DNA of 64,000 nt from CAVVSD01 sp963757125 (GCA_963757125.1 CAVWQP010000009.1:1488001-1552000), one strand, 5' to 3'; shown: positions 17,616-26,804, counted from the first letter of the stretch. The notes: generated by a model not told the origin, from the sequence alone. Made by a program: numbers and translations.

Positions 17616-18235
17616 GGGCGGCGCGCGAGCGGATCGCCGCGGCCGCCGCGCGCGCCGGACGCGACCCGGGCGACGTCGAGATCGTCGCGGCGACGAAGTA
17701 CGTCGCGCTCGAGGACCTCGGCGCGCTCGCCGACGCGGGCATCACGCGGGTGGGCGAGAACCGCGCCCAGGACCTCCAGGCCAAGCACGCCGAGTACGGC
17801 GACCGCTTCACGTGGGACTTCATCGGCCACGTGCAGAGCCGCAAGGTCCCGCAGATCCTGCCGCTCGTGCAGCGGATCCACTCCGTCGGCAGCGACTCCG
17901 TGCTCGGCCGCCTCGAACGCCACATGGACCTTGCGCGCCCTGGGTTCGAGATCCTCGTCGAGGTCAACGTCGCGCGTGAGGAGGGCAAGAGCGGCATCGA
18001 CCCCGACGAGCTCGGCGCGTTCCTCGAGCGCTGCCCGATCGCACCGGTGGGCCTCATGACGATGCCGCCCCTCGAGGGGGACAGCCGGCGGTGGTTCTCC
18101 GCGCTGCGCGAGCTGGCGGAGGGACACGGCCTGCGGGAGCTCTCGATGGGCACCTCGCAGGACTTCGAGGTGGCGGTCGAGGAGGGCGCGACGATCGTCC
18201 GTCTGGGCTCCGTCCTCTTCCGTACAGGCTCCTAG
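17603..18235 (+). CDS. yggS: PLP homeostasis protein, YggS/PROSC family
   Basis: The 210-residue TIM-barrel protein binds PLP and helps keep vitamin B6 balanced. The PLP-Lys lies in IVAATKYV; other family marks are RVGENRAQDLQAK, FIGHVQSRKV, LVEVNVAREEGKSG and LSMGTSQDFEVAVEEGAT with IVRLGS. The GTG start at 17603 follows GGGAGG and overlaps pgeF. It is conserved beside sepF in Gram-positives. Confidence 0.93.
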   Translation: MADVGAARERIAAAAARAGRDPGDVEIVAATKYVALEDLGALADAGITRVGENRAQDLQAKHAEYGDRFTWDFIGHVQSRKVPQILPLVQRIHSVGSDSVLGRLERHMDLARPGFEILVEVNVAREEGKSGIDPDELGAFLERCPIAPVGLMTMPPLEGDSRRWFSALRELAEGHGLRELSMGTSQDFEVAVEEGATIVRLGSVLFRTGS

Positions 18236-18257
18236 CAGGAATTTCGCGCAGGAGGGA

Positions 18258-18263
18258 TAACCT
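18258..18263 (+). promoter_or_regulatory. -10-like TAACCT, leaderless start of sepF
   Basis: TAACCT is followed by 6 nt and the GTG of sepF at 18270. An AGGAGG-like stretch exists further up (18250-18255) but overlaps the hexamer and is too far from the GTG for normal use, so leaderless initiation is preferred. Confidence 0.4.
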
Positions 18264-18269
18264 TCACCC

Positions 18270-18797
18270 GTGGCCTTCCGCGACACATGGCACCGCTCGC
18301 TCGTCTACTTCGGCCTCGCCGAGGAGCGCTACGACGACGACCCGGAGCCCGAGCCCGAGGCGGAACTGGAGGATCGCTACCGCGAGCGCCCCAACGTGCG
18401 CCGCCTCTCCGGTCGTCGTCGACGCGACGAGATCGACGACATCTTCTCCGAGGACGAGGGCGGGGGACGCGCAACGAGTGTGCTTCGCCCGGTAGGAGCT
18501 CGCAACGGGCGGTCGAATGACGTTCGCGTGCACCTCGTGGTCCCCAAGAGCTTCAACGACGCGCAGCAGGTCGCCGACCGGTTCAAGGACAGCATCCCGG
18601 TCATCCTCAACCTGCAGGGCACGGAGACCGATCTGTCCAAGCGGCTGATCGACTTCGCCTCCGGCCTCACCTACGCCCTCGACGGCGGCATGCAGCGGAT
18701 CGCCGACAAGGTGTTCATGCTGACCCCGCGCAACGTGGAGATCTCCGCCGAGGAGCGGGCGAGGCTCATCGAGAAGGGCTTCTTCAACCAGTCGTGA
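18270..18797 (+). CDS. sepF: Cell division protein SepF
   Basis: SepF binds FtsZ and anchors the Z-ring to the membrane in Gram-positives that lack FtsA. The 175-residue protein has an N-terminal amphipathic stretch (FRDTWHRSLVYFGLAEE), an acidic Arg-rich linker, and the C-terminal SepF core with VHLVVPKSFNDAQQV, NLQGTETDLSKRLIDF and the glycine ridge SGLTYALDGGMQRIADKVF. It overlaps proC by 4 bp. Loss-of-function signs are absent. Confidence 0.95.
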   Translation: MAFRDTWHRSLVYFGLAEERYDDDPEPEPEAELEDRYRERPNVRRLSGRRRRDEIDDIFSEDEGGGRATSVLRPVGARNGRSNDVRVHLVVPKSFNDAQQVADRFKDSIPVILNLQGTETDLSKRLIDFASGLTYALDGGMQRIADKVFMLTPRNVEISAEERARLIEKGFFNQS

Positions 18798-19546
18798 TCG
18801 GCCTCATCGGCAGCGGCAACATGGCCCGGGCGCTCGTCCGGGGATGGGGACAGCCGGTGCTCTGCACGGATCTGCTGCCGGGTCGCGCCGAGGAGCTCGC
18901 CGAGGAGGTCGGAGGAGAGGCGGTCGCGACGAGCGCGGAGCTGGCGCAGCGCGCCGATTTCGTCCTGCTCTGCCACAAGCCCGCCGGGCTGTCCGCGGTC
19001 GCCGCCGACGTCGGCGGCGCAGCGAAGGCCGTCGTCTCGATCCTGGGCGCGACGCCGCTGGCGAGCCTCAAGGAGGCCTACCCCGGCACCCCCGTCGTCC
19101 GGATGCTGCCCAGCACCCCCGTCGAGGTCGCCAAGGGCGTCTGCTGCCACGCGCGCGACCCCGACGCGGATCGCGACTTCGAGGCGACGGTGCTCGAGCT
19201 GTTCGGGCGCGTCGGCCCGGTCGTGACCGTCGACGAGGCGCTCATCGACGCTGCGATGGGGCTCATGAGCTGCGCTCCCGCGTACTACGCGCTGGTCGCC
19301 GAGGCGCAGATCGACGCCGGTGTGCGTCGCGGCCTGCCTGCGGATGTCGCGCGGCAGCTCGTCATCGGGACGATGGGTGGGACCGCGGCGCTCCTGCAGC
19401 AGCGCGACGGGGACACGCTCGCCGTGCGCCGGGAGGTGACCTCCCCGGGCGGGTCGACCGCGCGCGGGCTGGATGCGCTGGAGCGGGGCAACGTCAGGAC
19501 CGCGTTCTCGGACGCTCTCGACGCCGTCCTGGACGGTGGGCGGTGA
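18794..19546 (+). CDS. proC: Pyrroline-5-carboxylate reductase
   Basis: ProC reduces pyrroline-5-carboxylate to proline with NAD(P)H. The 250-residue protein has the Rossmann GLIGSGNMARAL, VVRMLPSTPV and the C-terminal signature VTSPGGSTARGLDALE. A GTG start overlaps sepF (GTGA) and its stop overlaps yggT, so it is embedded in the division cluster, as in several actinobacteria. Confidence 0.95.
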   Translation: MIGLIGSGNMARALVRGWGQPVLCTDLLPGRAEELAEEVGGEAVATSAELAQRADFVLLCHKPAGLSAVAADVGGAAKAVVSILGATPLASLKEAYPGTPVVRMLPSTPVEVAKGVCCHARDPDADRDFEATVLELFGRVGPVVTVDEALIDAAMGLMSCAPAYYALVAEAQIDAGVRRGLPADVARQLVIGTMGGTAALLQQRDGDTLAVRREVTSPGGSTARGLDALERGNVRTAFSDALDAVLDGGR

Positions 19547-19845
19547 TCGTCCTCGCCACGGCCCGCGGCGACGTCGCGGACTTCGTGAGCGCGGTGATCC
19601 TCGTCTACACGATCATCATCTTCGTCTACATCCTGTCCAACCTCGTGTTCGCGTTCGGGGGCAGGGTCCCGTACAACCGGTGGTCGGACGCGGTGCTGTC
19701 GTTCCTGCGCGACGTCTGCGAGCCCTACCTGCGGATCTTCCGGAAGGTCATCCCGCAGTTCGGGCCGTTCGACTTCAGCCCGATCGTCGCGGTCATCGTG
19801 CTGCAGATCGTCGGCGGCATTCTCGTCGGCGTCATCCGCGGCTGA
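19543..19845 (+). CDS. yggT: YggT family membrane protein
   Basis: A 100-residue protein with two hydrophobic segments (about residues 12-37 and 80-97) flanking a polar loop that has the YggT-type block LRDVCEPYLRIFRKVIPQFGPFDFSPIVA. The family sits next to sepF and divIVA and is linked to division or osmotic adaptation, with no defined activity. The GTG start overlaps proC; the stop overlaps lspA by one base (TGATG). Confidence 0.88.
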   Translation: MIVLATARGDVADFVSAVILVYTIIIFVYILSNLVFAFGGRVPYNRWSDAVLSFLRDVCEPYLRIFRKVIPQFGPFDFSPIVAVIVLQIVGGILVGVIRG

Positions 19846-20309
19846 TGGGCAATCGCGCCTGGGCGCGGATGGTCGCGGTCGCGATCGCGGTGATCGCGCT
19901 CGACCAGATCACGAAGGCGCTCGTGAAGAACAGCATCGAGCGCGGTGGCAGCGAGGACGTGATCCTCGGCATCCGGTTCGTGAACGTCCGCAACACCGGC
20001 GTCGCGTTCAGCTCGCTGCAGGGCGCCGGGGCGCTCATCGGGATCATCGTCGCCGTGGCCCTCATCGGACTGCTCTGGTACTTCTCGCGCAACGTCGGCA
20101 AGCCGCTCATCTGGCTCCCGACCGGGATGCTGCTGGGCGGCGCGCTGGGCAACGTGATCGACCGGGTCCGGGAGGGCGCGGTCGTCGACTTCATCAAGGT
20201 CGTCGACTTCTGGCCGGCGTTCAACGTCGCGGACATCTCGGTCACGCTCGGCGTTCTGCTGCTGCTGTGGGTCATGGAGCGGGGCAGTGCGCCTCAACGT
20301 CGCGCCTGA
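19845..20309 (+). CDS. lspA: Lipoprotein signal peptidase
   Basis: LspA cleaves the signal peptide of diacylglyceryl-modified prolipoproteins at the membrane. The 154-residue protein has four predicted membrane helices, LDQITKALVK near the N-terminus, and both catalytic Asp motifs: GNVIDRVREGAVVDF and FNVADISVTLG. A likely substrate in the window is the sulfate-binding lipoprotein at 23179. The ATG overlaps the yggT stop; its 3' end overlaps rluD by 23 bp. Confidence 0.94.
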   Translation: MGNRAWARMVAVAIAVIALDQITKALVKNSIERGGSEDVILGIRFVNVRNTGVAFSSLQGAGALIGIIVAVALIGLLWYFSRNVGKPLIWLPTGMLLGGALGNVIDRVREGAVVDFIKVVDFWPAFNVADISVTLGVLLLLWVMERGSAPQRRA

Positions 20310-21192
20310 TCAGGAGGGCGAGCGGCTCGACGCGCTGCTCGCCGGCCACCTCGGGTCGCGGACCCGCGCGCAGCGCCTCATCACGGCAGGCCAGGTGCTC
20401 GTCGACGGCGCGCCCGCCCGCAAGGGCCACAAGGTCCGCGCCGGCGAGGTGCTCGACGTCGACGACAGCGACGTCCGGGAGCCCATGGATCTCGGCGACG
20501 GCCCGCCCGCCCCGCACGAGGTCGTCTGGGAGGACGAGCACCTCCTCGTCGTGGACAAGCCCGCGGGCGTCGTCGTGCACCCGGCGGCCGGGCACGAGAG
20601 CGGGACGCTCGTCCAGGCCCTCGCCGGCAGGGCGGCGGGCGGCGGGGTGGGTGGGGATCCGAATCGCCCCGGCGTCGTGCACCGCCTGGACCGCGACACG
20701 AGCGGGCTGCTGGTCGTCGCCAAGAGCGACGCGATGCTGCGCGCGCTGCAGGCGGCGCTGCAGGCGCGCGACATCGACCGCGAGTACGTCGCGCTGGTCG
20801 AGGGGCGCCCGCCCGCGCTGACCGGGACGATCGACGCCCCGCTGGGGCGCGACCGGCGCGTCCGCACGCGCCACTCGACGGACACCGACGCCCCGCGGGC
20901 CGCGGTGACGCACTTCGAGATCACCGAGGCGCTGCCCGCGTACACGCTGCTGCGCGTGCGGCTGGAGACCGGCCGCACCCACCAGATCCGCGCGCACCTC
21001 CTCGCCATCGGCCACCCCGTCGCGGGTGACCCGGAGTACGGCCACGCCGGGCTGCTCGGGCTCGAACGCCAGTTCCTGCACGCCGGGCGCCTCGCGTTCA
21101 CCCACCCGGTCACCGGCGAGCGGATCGATCTGACGTCGCCGCTGCCGCAGGACCTCGCGGACGCGCTCGAGCGGGCGCGGGCCGAGGGTTAG
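20287..21192 (+). CDS. rluD: RluA-family 23S rRNA pseudouridine synthase
   Basis: The 301-residue protein has an N-terminal S4 RNA-binding domain (GERLDALLAGHL, RTRAQRLITAGQVLVDG) and the RluA-type catalytic domain with HRLDRDTSGLLVVAKSD, where the second Asp is catalytic, then RTHQIRAHLLAIGHPVAGD. The lspA-rluD arrangement is widespread, which favours an RluD-like rRNA target, but the exact site is inferred. A GTG start is used. The stop shares TTAG with the converging kup gene. Confidence 0.88.
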   Translation: MRLNVAPDQEGERLDALLAGHLGSRTRAQRLITAGQVLVDGAPARKGHKVRAGEVLDVDDSDVREPMDLGDGPPAPHEVVWEDEHLLVVDKPAGVVVHPAAGHESGTLVQALAGRAAGGGVGGDPNRPGVVHRLDRDTSGLLVVAKSDAMLRALQAALQARDIDREYVALVEGRPPALTGTIDAPLGRDRRVRTRHSTDTDAPRAAVTHFEITEALPAYTLLRVRLETGRTHQIRAHLLAIGHPVAGDPEYGHAGLLGLERQFLHAGRLAFTHPVTGERIDLTSPLPQDLADALERARAEG

Positions 21193-23102
21193 ACTTCGAT
21201 CCGCGAGCCGACGATGACCGTCTTCTCGCGCGGCAGGTGGAAGTACTCGGCCGCGTCCGACGTCAGACGCGACGTCGCCAGGAACAGGCCCCGCCGCCAC
21301 CGGTTGAACCCGGGCTCGTCACCCCGGACGAGGTCGACCGCCGAGAGGTAGAAGGACGTGTCGCCTTCGTCGATGGAGAACTCGAGCTCGTCCGGGTCGA
21401 TCAGGGCCAGCACCGCCGGGACCTTCTGCGCGTCCATGTAGCCGAACCGCGCGCCGACGTGGCTGATGCCGTCGTCCCGGTAGCCGAGGTCGTCGATGAC
21501 GAGGCGCTCCTCCGGCGGGACGTGCGGCACCGGGAGGACGTCGATCGAGAGGATCACGACGTGCTCGCTGAGCGCGTGCAGGTGCTCGACGATCTCGCGC
21601 ATCGCCAGCGGCGTCGTGACCTTCGTGCGGTTGAGGAACACCGCGGTGCCCGGCACGCGCTCGACCGGCAGCTCGCGCGTGTGGAGCTCGTCGATGAACG
21701 TGCGCAGCGACCCCTCCTCGTTCTCGCGGCGCTGGGCGACGATCGCGCGGCCCTTCTGCCAGGTCGTCATCACCGTGAAGGCGACGAGGCCGATGAGGAG
21801 CGGCAGCCAGGCGCCGTGGCCGATCTTCGTCAGGTTCGCGGCGAGGAACAGCCCCTCGATCGACAGGATCGTCCCGCCGCCGGCGATCACGAGCCAGCGC
21901 GGCACGCTCCAGCGCCGGGCGGCCACGTAGAGGAACAGCAGCGTCGTGATCGTGATCGTCGCCGTGACCCCCGTGCCGTAGGCGAACGCGAGGGCGACCG
22001 AGCTCTTGAACGTCAGGACCAGCGTGATCACCGACGCCAGCAGCAGCCAGTTGATCGCCGGGACGTAGATCTGCCCCATCGCCTTCGCCGACGTGTGCAC
22101 GATCCGCAGCCGCGGGAGGTAGCCGAGCGACATCGCCTGGTACGCGACGGAGAACGCGCCGGTCACCACCGCCTGCGAGGCGATGACCGCCGCGGCCGCG
22201 GCGATGAACACCATCGGCCACTGCGCCCAGTCGGGGACGAGGAGGAAGAACGGGTTGGAGATGTTCTTCGGGTTCTCCAGGATCAGCGCGCCTTGGCCGA
22301 GGTAGCTCAGCATGCAGGCGGGGAAGACGAGCAGGAGCCAGTCCCGCCTGATCGGCGCACGCCCGAAGTGGCCCATGTCGGCGTAGAGCGCCTCAGCGCC
22401 CGTGAACGCGAGGACGACCGCCGCGAGCGCGAAGAACGCGGTCGAGATGTGGTTGAAGAAGAAGTCCAGCGCGTACGTCGGCGACAGCGCCTCGAGGATC
22501 GCCGGGTGCGATGCGATGCCGTTCACGCCGCACGCGGCGATGCAGGCGAACCAGACGAGCATGATCGGCCCGAAGAGGCGCCCGACGGTCGCCGTCCCGA
22601 GGCGCTGCAGCATGAACAGGCCGACGATGATGGCGATGGCGATCGGGATGACGAGGTGCTCGAGCGACGGCGAGGCGACCTCGACGCCCTCCACGGCCGA
22701 CAGGACTGAGATCGCCGGCGTGATCATCCCGTCGCCCAGGAACAGCGACGCGCCGAAGATCCCGAGCGCCGCGAGCATCATCTTCGTGCGACGTGTCCCT
22801 GAGACGCGGTTGCGGCGCAGCAGGGTGATGAGGGCCATGATCCCGCCCTCGCCGTCGTTGTCGGCCCGCATCACGAGCAGCACGTAGGTGACCGTCACGA
22901 CGAGCGTCACCGACCAGAAGATCATCGAGACGATCCCGAAGACGGTCGCCTCCGAGACGGCGATCGGGTGCGGATCGCCTGGGTCGAAGACCGTCTGCAC
23001 GGTGTAGAGCGGGCTCGTGCCGATGTCGCCGAAGACCACGCCGAGGGCGCCGAGCATGAGCGCTCCCCTCACCCCACCGTGGCTCTTCGCGTCCTGGCGC
23101 AC
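21189..23102 (-). CDS. kup: Potassium uptake protein Kup
   Basis: The 637-residue KUP/HAK family K+/H+ symporter has the diagnostic N-terminal GALGVVFGDIGTSPLYT, then about twelve membrane helices and a soluble C-terminal domain of about 170 residues. Conserved family blocks such as DGMITPAISVLSAVEG and FTGAEALYADMGHFG are intact. The GTG start gives VRQDAKSHGG before the first helix; upstream on the minus strand a weak TAGCGT ends 9 nt before it. It is divergent from the sulfate transporter operon, with about 76 bp between the starts. Confidence 0.94.
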   Translation of the reverse strand: MRQDAKSHGGVRGALMLGALGVVFGDIGTSPLYTVQTVFDPGDPHPIAVSEATVFGIVSMIFWSVTLVVTVTYVLLVMRADNDGEGGIMALITLLRRNRVSGTRRTKMMLAALGIFGASLFLGDGMITPAISVLSAVEGVEVASPSLEHLVIPIAIAIIVGLFMLQRLGTATVGRLFGPIMLVWFACIAACGVNGIASHPAILEALSPTYALDFFFNHISTAFFALAAVVLAFTGAEALYADMGHFGRAPIRRDWLLLVFPACMLSYLGQGALILENPKNISNPFFLLVPDWAQWPMVFIAAAAAVIASQAVVTGAFSVAYQAMSLGYLPRLRIVHTSAKAMGQIYVPAINWLLLASVITLVLTFKSSVALAFAYGTGVTATITITTLLFLYVAARRWSVPRWLVIAGGGTILSIEGLFLAANLTKIGHGAWLPLLIGLVAFTVMTTWQKGRAIVAQRRENEEGSLRTFIDELHTRELPVERVPGTAVFLNRTKVTTPLAMREIVEHLHALSEHVVILSIDVLPVPHVPPEERLVIDDLGYRDDGISHVGARFGYMDAQKVPAVLALIDPDELEFSIDEGDTSFYLSAVDLVRGDEPGFNRWRRGLFLATSRLTSDAAEYFHLPREKTVIVGSRIEV

Positions 23103-23130
23103 CGGCGCGGCACGCTACCTATCGGCTATT

Positions 23131-23175
23131 GTCCCCAATCTCGGTCTGCATTACCGACTTTCCAATTTGGGGGAC
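23131..23175 (+). promoter_or_regulatory. Hairpin leader covering the ribosome site of the sulfate-binding protein
   Basis: GTCCCCAA (23131-23138) can pair with TTGGGGGAC (23167-23175), which contains the ribosome site of the GTG at 23179; one G is bulged. Inside is a second inverted repeat, TCGGT (23141-23145) and ACCGA (23153-23157). The region is AT-richer than its surroundings. It could be an RNA switch masking translation, or an operator for a sulfur regulator on DNA. Confidence 0.45.
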
Positions 23176-23178
23176 GCC

Positions 23179-24219
23179 GTGAAGAGGTTGACCATGCTCA
23201 CCGCCGTGCTTGCGCTCGCCCTCGGGGGTGTCGCCGGGTGCGGTGGGTCGTCCGACGAGACGGGCGGCAGCAGCACGAGCTCGGCAGGGTCGAGCGGCTC
23301 CGCGAAGACGACCCTGAACCTCGTTGCGTACTCGACACCCCAGGTCGTCTACGACCAGATCATCCCCGACTTCCAGGGGACGGCCGAGGGCAAGGGCGTC
23401 GAGATCAAGGGCTCCTACGGCGCCTCCGGCGACCAGAGCCGCGCGGTCGAGGCAGGCCAGAAGGCCGACGTCGTGACGTTCTCCACCGAGCCCGACATGA
23501 CGCGGCTCGTGAAGGCCGGCCTCGTCGCCGACGACTGGAACGCGGGTCCCAACAAGGGCCTCATCACCACGTCGGTCGTGACCTTCGTCGTCCGCAAGGG
23601 CAACCCCAAGAACATCAAGACGTGGGACGACCTGCTCAAGCCGGGCATCAAGGTCCTCACGCCGAACCCGTTCACGTCGGGCGCCGCGAAGTGGAACCTG
23701 CTCGCCGCCTACGGGCAGGCCGCCGACGGCGGCAAGGACCCCGCGGCGGGCCTGGCCTACGTGCGCAAGCTGCTCACGGAGCACGTGAAGGTGCAGGACA
23801 AGTCCGGTCGTGAGGCGCTGCAGAACTTCACGTCGGGCGACGCCGACGTGCTCCTGTCCTACGAGTACGAGGCCACCACCGCCAACAAGAAGGGCGAGGA
23901 CCTCGACTACGTCATCCCGGACGACACGATCAAGATCAACATCGACATCGCGACGACCAAGGACGCGCCGGCGCAGGCCAGGCAGTTCGTCGACTACGCC
24001 CTGTCGGACCCGGCGCAGGAGCGCTTCGCGAGCTGGGGCTACCGGCCGGTGAACGAGGCGGTCCTGGCGAAGCACGCCGACGAGTTCCCGACGCCGTCCG
24101 GCCTGTTCACGATCGAGGACCTCGGCGGCTGGCCGAAGGTCAACGACGAGATGTTCGATCCCGAGAAGGGCTCGATCGCCAAGATCGAGGCGGAGGCGGG
24201 GGTGTCGACCGCCAAGTGA
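23179..24219 (+). CDS. sbp: Sulfate-binding lipoprotein of ABC transporter
   Basis: The 346-residue extracytoplasmic solute-binding protein has a lipoprotein signal peptide ending in VAGC (Cys21), a Ser/Gly-rich linker, and a CysP/Sbp-type core: LVAYSTPQVVYDQIIPDF, SYGASGDQSRAV, then VLTPNPFTSGAAKWNLLAAYG. These match ligand-contact regions of the sulfate/thiosulfate-binding family. The GTG start follows TTGGGGGA. The stop overlaps cysT by 4 bp, starting a four-gene operon. Sulfate versus thiosulfate cannot be separated. Confidence 0.92.
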   Translation: MKRLTMLTAVLALALGGVAGCGGSSDETGGSSTSSAGSSGSAKTTLNLVAYSTPQVVYDQIIPDFQGTAEGKGVEIKGSYGASGDQSRAVEAGQKADVVTFSTEPDMTRLVKAGLVADDWNAGPNKGLITTSVVTFVVRKGNPKNIKTWDDLLKPGIKVLTPNPFTSGAAKWNLLAAYGQAADGGKDPAAGLAYVRKLLTEHVKVQDKSGREALQNFTSGDADVLLSYEYEATTANKKGEDLDYVIPDDTIKINIDIATTKDAPAQARQFVDYALSDPAQERFASWGYRPVNEAVLAKHADEFPTPSGLFTIEDLGGWPKVNDEMFDPEKGSIAKIEAEAGVSTAK

Positions 24220-25046
24220 GCGCGACCGCGCTCCCCAGTTCGACGGCGTCGCGGCGCCGGGCCCGGCTGCCCTCGGGCACGCTCGGCCTCGGCATCGGGA
24301 CGCTGTGGCTCAGCATCATCGTGCTGCTGCCGCTCTCGGCCGTCGTCGCGCGTGCGTTCGACGGCGGCCTGAGCACGTTCTGGGAGGCCGTGAGCAACCG
24401 GCAGGCCGTGTCGGCGCTCACGTTCACGGTGGGCGTGTCGCTCGTCGCCGCGGCGGTGAACGCCGTGATGGGGACGCTGCTGGCCTGGGTCCTCGTGCGC
24501 GACCGCTTCCGGGGCAAGGGGCTGGTCAACGCGTTCGTCGACCTGCCCTTCGCGCTGCCGACGATCGTCGCCGGCCTGACGCTGCTCGCGCTCTACGGAC
24601 CCAGGAGCCCGATCGGCGTCAACGTCGCGTTCACGCAGTTCGCGGTGCTGCTCGCGCTGCTCTTCGTGACGATGCCGTTCGTGGTCCGCGCCGTCCAGCC
24701 GGTCCTCATCGAGATCGATCGCGAGATGGAGCAGGCCGCGCTGTCGCTCGGTGCTTCCAACGGGACGGTCTTCCGGCGGATCATCCTGCCGAACCTCGTG
24801 CCGGCGCTGCTCAGCGGCGCCGCGCTGGCGTTCGCCCGCGCCGTGGGGGAGTTCGGCTCCGTCATCCTCATCTCGGGCAACATCCCGTTCGGGACGCAGG
24901 TCTCCTCGGTGTACGCGTTCAAGCTCATCGAGAGCGACGCGCCGATCAGCGCAGCGGCGGTGTCCACGGTCCTGCTGGCGATCTCGCTGGTCGTGCTCAT
25001 CGGGATCCGCGGTCTGGGCCGCTGGGGGGCGCGCCATGATCGTTGA
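24216..25046 (+). CDS. cysT: Sulfate ABC transporter permease CysT
   Basis: This 276-residue inner-membrane permease of the CysT (CysU) family has about six membrane helices and the ABC-interacting EAA loop reading EQAALSLGASNGTVFRRIILP. GARSPIGV-like periplasmic residues (here GPRSPIGVN) and GEFGSVILISGNIP are typical of the family. The GTG start overlaps sbp (GTGA) and the 3' end overlaps cysW by 11 bp. It forms the translocation channel with CysW. Confidence 0.93.
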   Translation: MSATALPSSTASRRRARLPSGTLGLGIGTLWLSIIVLLPLSAVVARAFDGGLSTFWEAVSNRQAVSALTFTVGVSLVAAAVNAVMGTLLAWVLVRDRFRGKGLVNAFVDLPFALPTIVAGLTLLALYGPRSPIGVNVAFTQFAVLLALLFVTMPFVVRAVQPVLIEIDREMEQAALSLGASNGTVFRRIILPNLVPALLSGAALAFARAVGEFGSVILISGNIPFGTQVSSVYAFKLIESDAPISAAAVSTVLLAISLVVLIGIRGLGRWGARHDR

Positions 25047-25848
25047 GCGCCGCTGGCGCATCGGGCTGCGCGTCGTCGCCCTGGGCTGGTTCCTGCTGCT
25101 CCTGCTCGCGCCGGTCGGGCTGGTCTTCTACCGCACGTTCGAGCACGGGGTCGGAGCCGTCATCGACTCGATCACGACGCCCGCCGCGGTGTCGGCGTTC
25201 TGGCTCACGATCGAGGTGACGGCCATCGCGGTGCCGCTCAACGCGATCGTCGGGGTGCTCATGGCGCTCGCACTGGCACGCGGGCGCTTCCGCGGCAAGG
25301 CGCTGCTCAACGGGCTGCTCGACCTCCCGTTCGCGATCTCGCCCGTCGTCATCGGCCTGTCGCTCGTCCTGCTGTACGGACGCACCGGCTGGTTCGGCCC
25401 GTGGCTCGCCGACCACGGCATCCAGATCATCTTCTCCGTCCCCGGCATCGTCCTCGCCACGATCTTCGTGTCGCTCCCGTTCGTCGCCCGCGAGGTCACC
25501 CCGGTGCTCCGCGAGATCGGCGACGAGCAGGAGCAGGCGGCCGCGACGCTCGGCTCGGGTGGATGGACGACGTTCCGCCGGATCACGTTCCCCGCGATCC
25601 GGTGGGGTCTGGCCTACGGCATCGTCCTCTCGGTCGCACGCGCGATCGGCGAGTTCGGCGCGGTGAGCGTCGTCTCCGGTCGCGTCGCCGGCGAGACCAT
25701 GACGCTGACGCTGCTCGTCCAGCAGCGCTTCGAGAACTTCGACCTCGCGGGCGCCTACGCGGCGTCCACCCTCCTGGCCGTGATCGCGCTGCTCACGCTC
25801 CTCGTCATGACCAGGATCAATCCGCGCCGAGAGGAACACGACTCGTGA
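25036..25848 (+). CDS. cysW: Sulfate ABC transporter permease CysW
   Basis: The 270-residue second permease has the family marks LPFAISPVVIGLSLVLLYG, the EAA loop EQAAATLGSGGWTTFRRITFP, and GEFGAVSVVSGRVAG. About six membrane helices are visible. The ATG at 25036 lies within the end of cysT; the longer upstream frame is a shadow of cysT. The stop overlaps the cysA GTG by 4 bp. Confidence 0.93.
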   Translation: MIVERRWRIGLRVVALGWFLLLLLAPVGLVFYRTFEHGVGAVIDSITTPAAVSAFWLTIEVTAIAVPLNAIVGVLMALALARGRFRGKALLNGLLDLPFAISPVVIGLSLVLLYGRTGWFGPWLADHGIQIIFSVPGIVLATIFVSLPFVAREVTPVLREIGDEQEQAAATLGSGGWTTFRRITFPAIRWGLAYGIVLSVARAIGEFGAVSVVSGRVAGETMTLTLLVQQRFENFDLAGAYAASTLLAVIALLTLLVMTRINPRREEHDS

Positions 25849-26804
25849 TCACCGTTCGCGACGTCACCAAGCACTTCGGAACGTTCGCGGCGCTCGACGG
25901 CATCTCGCTCGAGGTGCCGGACGGGTCGCTGACGGCGCTGCTCGGTCCCTCCGGCTCCGGCAAGTCAACGCTGCTGCGCGTCATCGCCGGGCTGGAGGGT
26001 CCCGACAGCGGCAGCGTCGAGATCAACGGGCAGGACGCGACGGGCGTCCCGCCGCAGCGGCGGGGCATCGGCTTCGTGTTCCAGCACTACGCGGCCTTCA
26101 AGCACATGACCGTGCGCGACAACGTCGCGTTCGGCCTCACCGTGCGCAAGCTGCCCAAGGGGCAGGTCAAGGACAAGGTCGACGAGCTGCTCGGCATCGT
26201 CGGGCTCTCCGGCTACCAGGACCGCTACCCGAACCAGCTCTCCGGCGGTCAGCGCCAGCGCATGGCGCTCGCCCGCGCCCTCGCGGTCGAGCCGCGCGTG
26301 CTGCTGCTGGACGAGCCCTTCGGCGCGCTGGACGCGAAGGTCCGCACGGAGCTCCGGGAGTGGCTGCGCGTGCTCCACGAGCGCGTCCCGGTCACGACGA
26401 TCCTCGTGACGCACGACCAGGAGGAGGCCATGTCGGTCGCCGACCGCATCGTCGTCATGAACGAGGGGCACATCGAGCAGGTGGGCCATCCGCGCGAGCT
26501 CTACGACGCGCCGGCGAACCAGTTCGTCATGGGTTTCCTCGGTCCCGTGAGCCGGCTCGGCGAGCGCTTCGTGCGCCCGCACGACATCTCCGTCGACAGC
26601 GCGCCCGTCGACGGCGGCGTGCAGGCGCTCGTGACGCGCGTGGTCCATCTCGGGTTCGAGGTGCGCGCCGAGCTGCGGGTCGACGGCGAGGAGTCCGTGA
26701 GCGTGCAGCTCACGCGTGACGACGCCCACCGCCTCGACCTCGCGCCGGGCGAGATCGTGTGGCTGCGCCCGCCGCGCGACGAGCGCGTGCTCGACGTCGC
26801 GTAG
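25845..26804 (+). CDS. cysA: Sulfate ABC transporter ATP-binding protein CysA
   Basis: CysA powers sulfate/thiosulfate import. The 319-residue ATPase has Walker A GPSGSGKST, Q-loop FVFQHYAAFKHM, the signature LSGGQRQRMALARAL, Walker B LLLDEPFGALD and the switch VTHDQEEAM. FKHMTVRDNVAFGL is typical of CysA. The C-terminal regulatory region is short compared with the E. coli protein (365) but still carries a TOBE-like segment (FVRPHDISV). The rpsB leader begins right after its stop. Confidence 0.94.
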   Translation: MITVRDVTKHFGTFAALDGISLEVPDGSLTALLGPSGSGKSTLLRVIAGLEGPDSGSVEINGQDATGVPPQRRGIGFVFQHYAAFKHMTVRDNVAFGLTVRKLPKGQVKDKVDELLGIVGLSGYQDRYPNQLSGGQRQRMALARALAVEPRVLLLDEPFGALDAKVRTELREWLRVLHERVPVTTILVTHDQEEAMSVADRIVVMNEGHIEQVGHPRELYDAPANQFVMGFLGPVSRLGERFVRPHDISVDSAPVDGGVQALVTRVVHLGFEVRAELRVDGEESVSVQLTRDDAHRLDLAPGEIVWLRPPRDERVLDVA

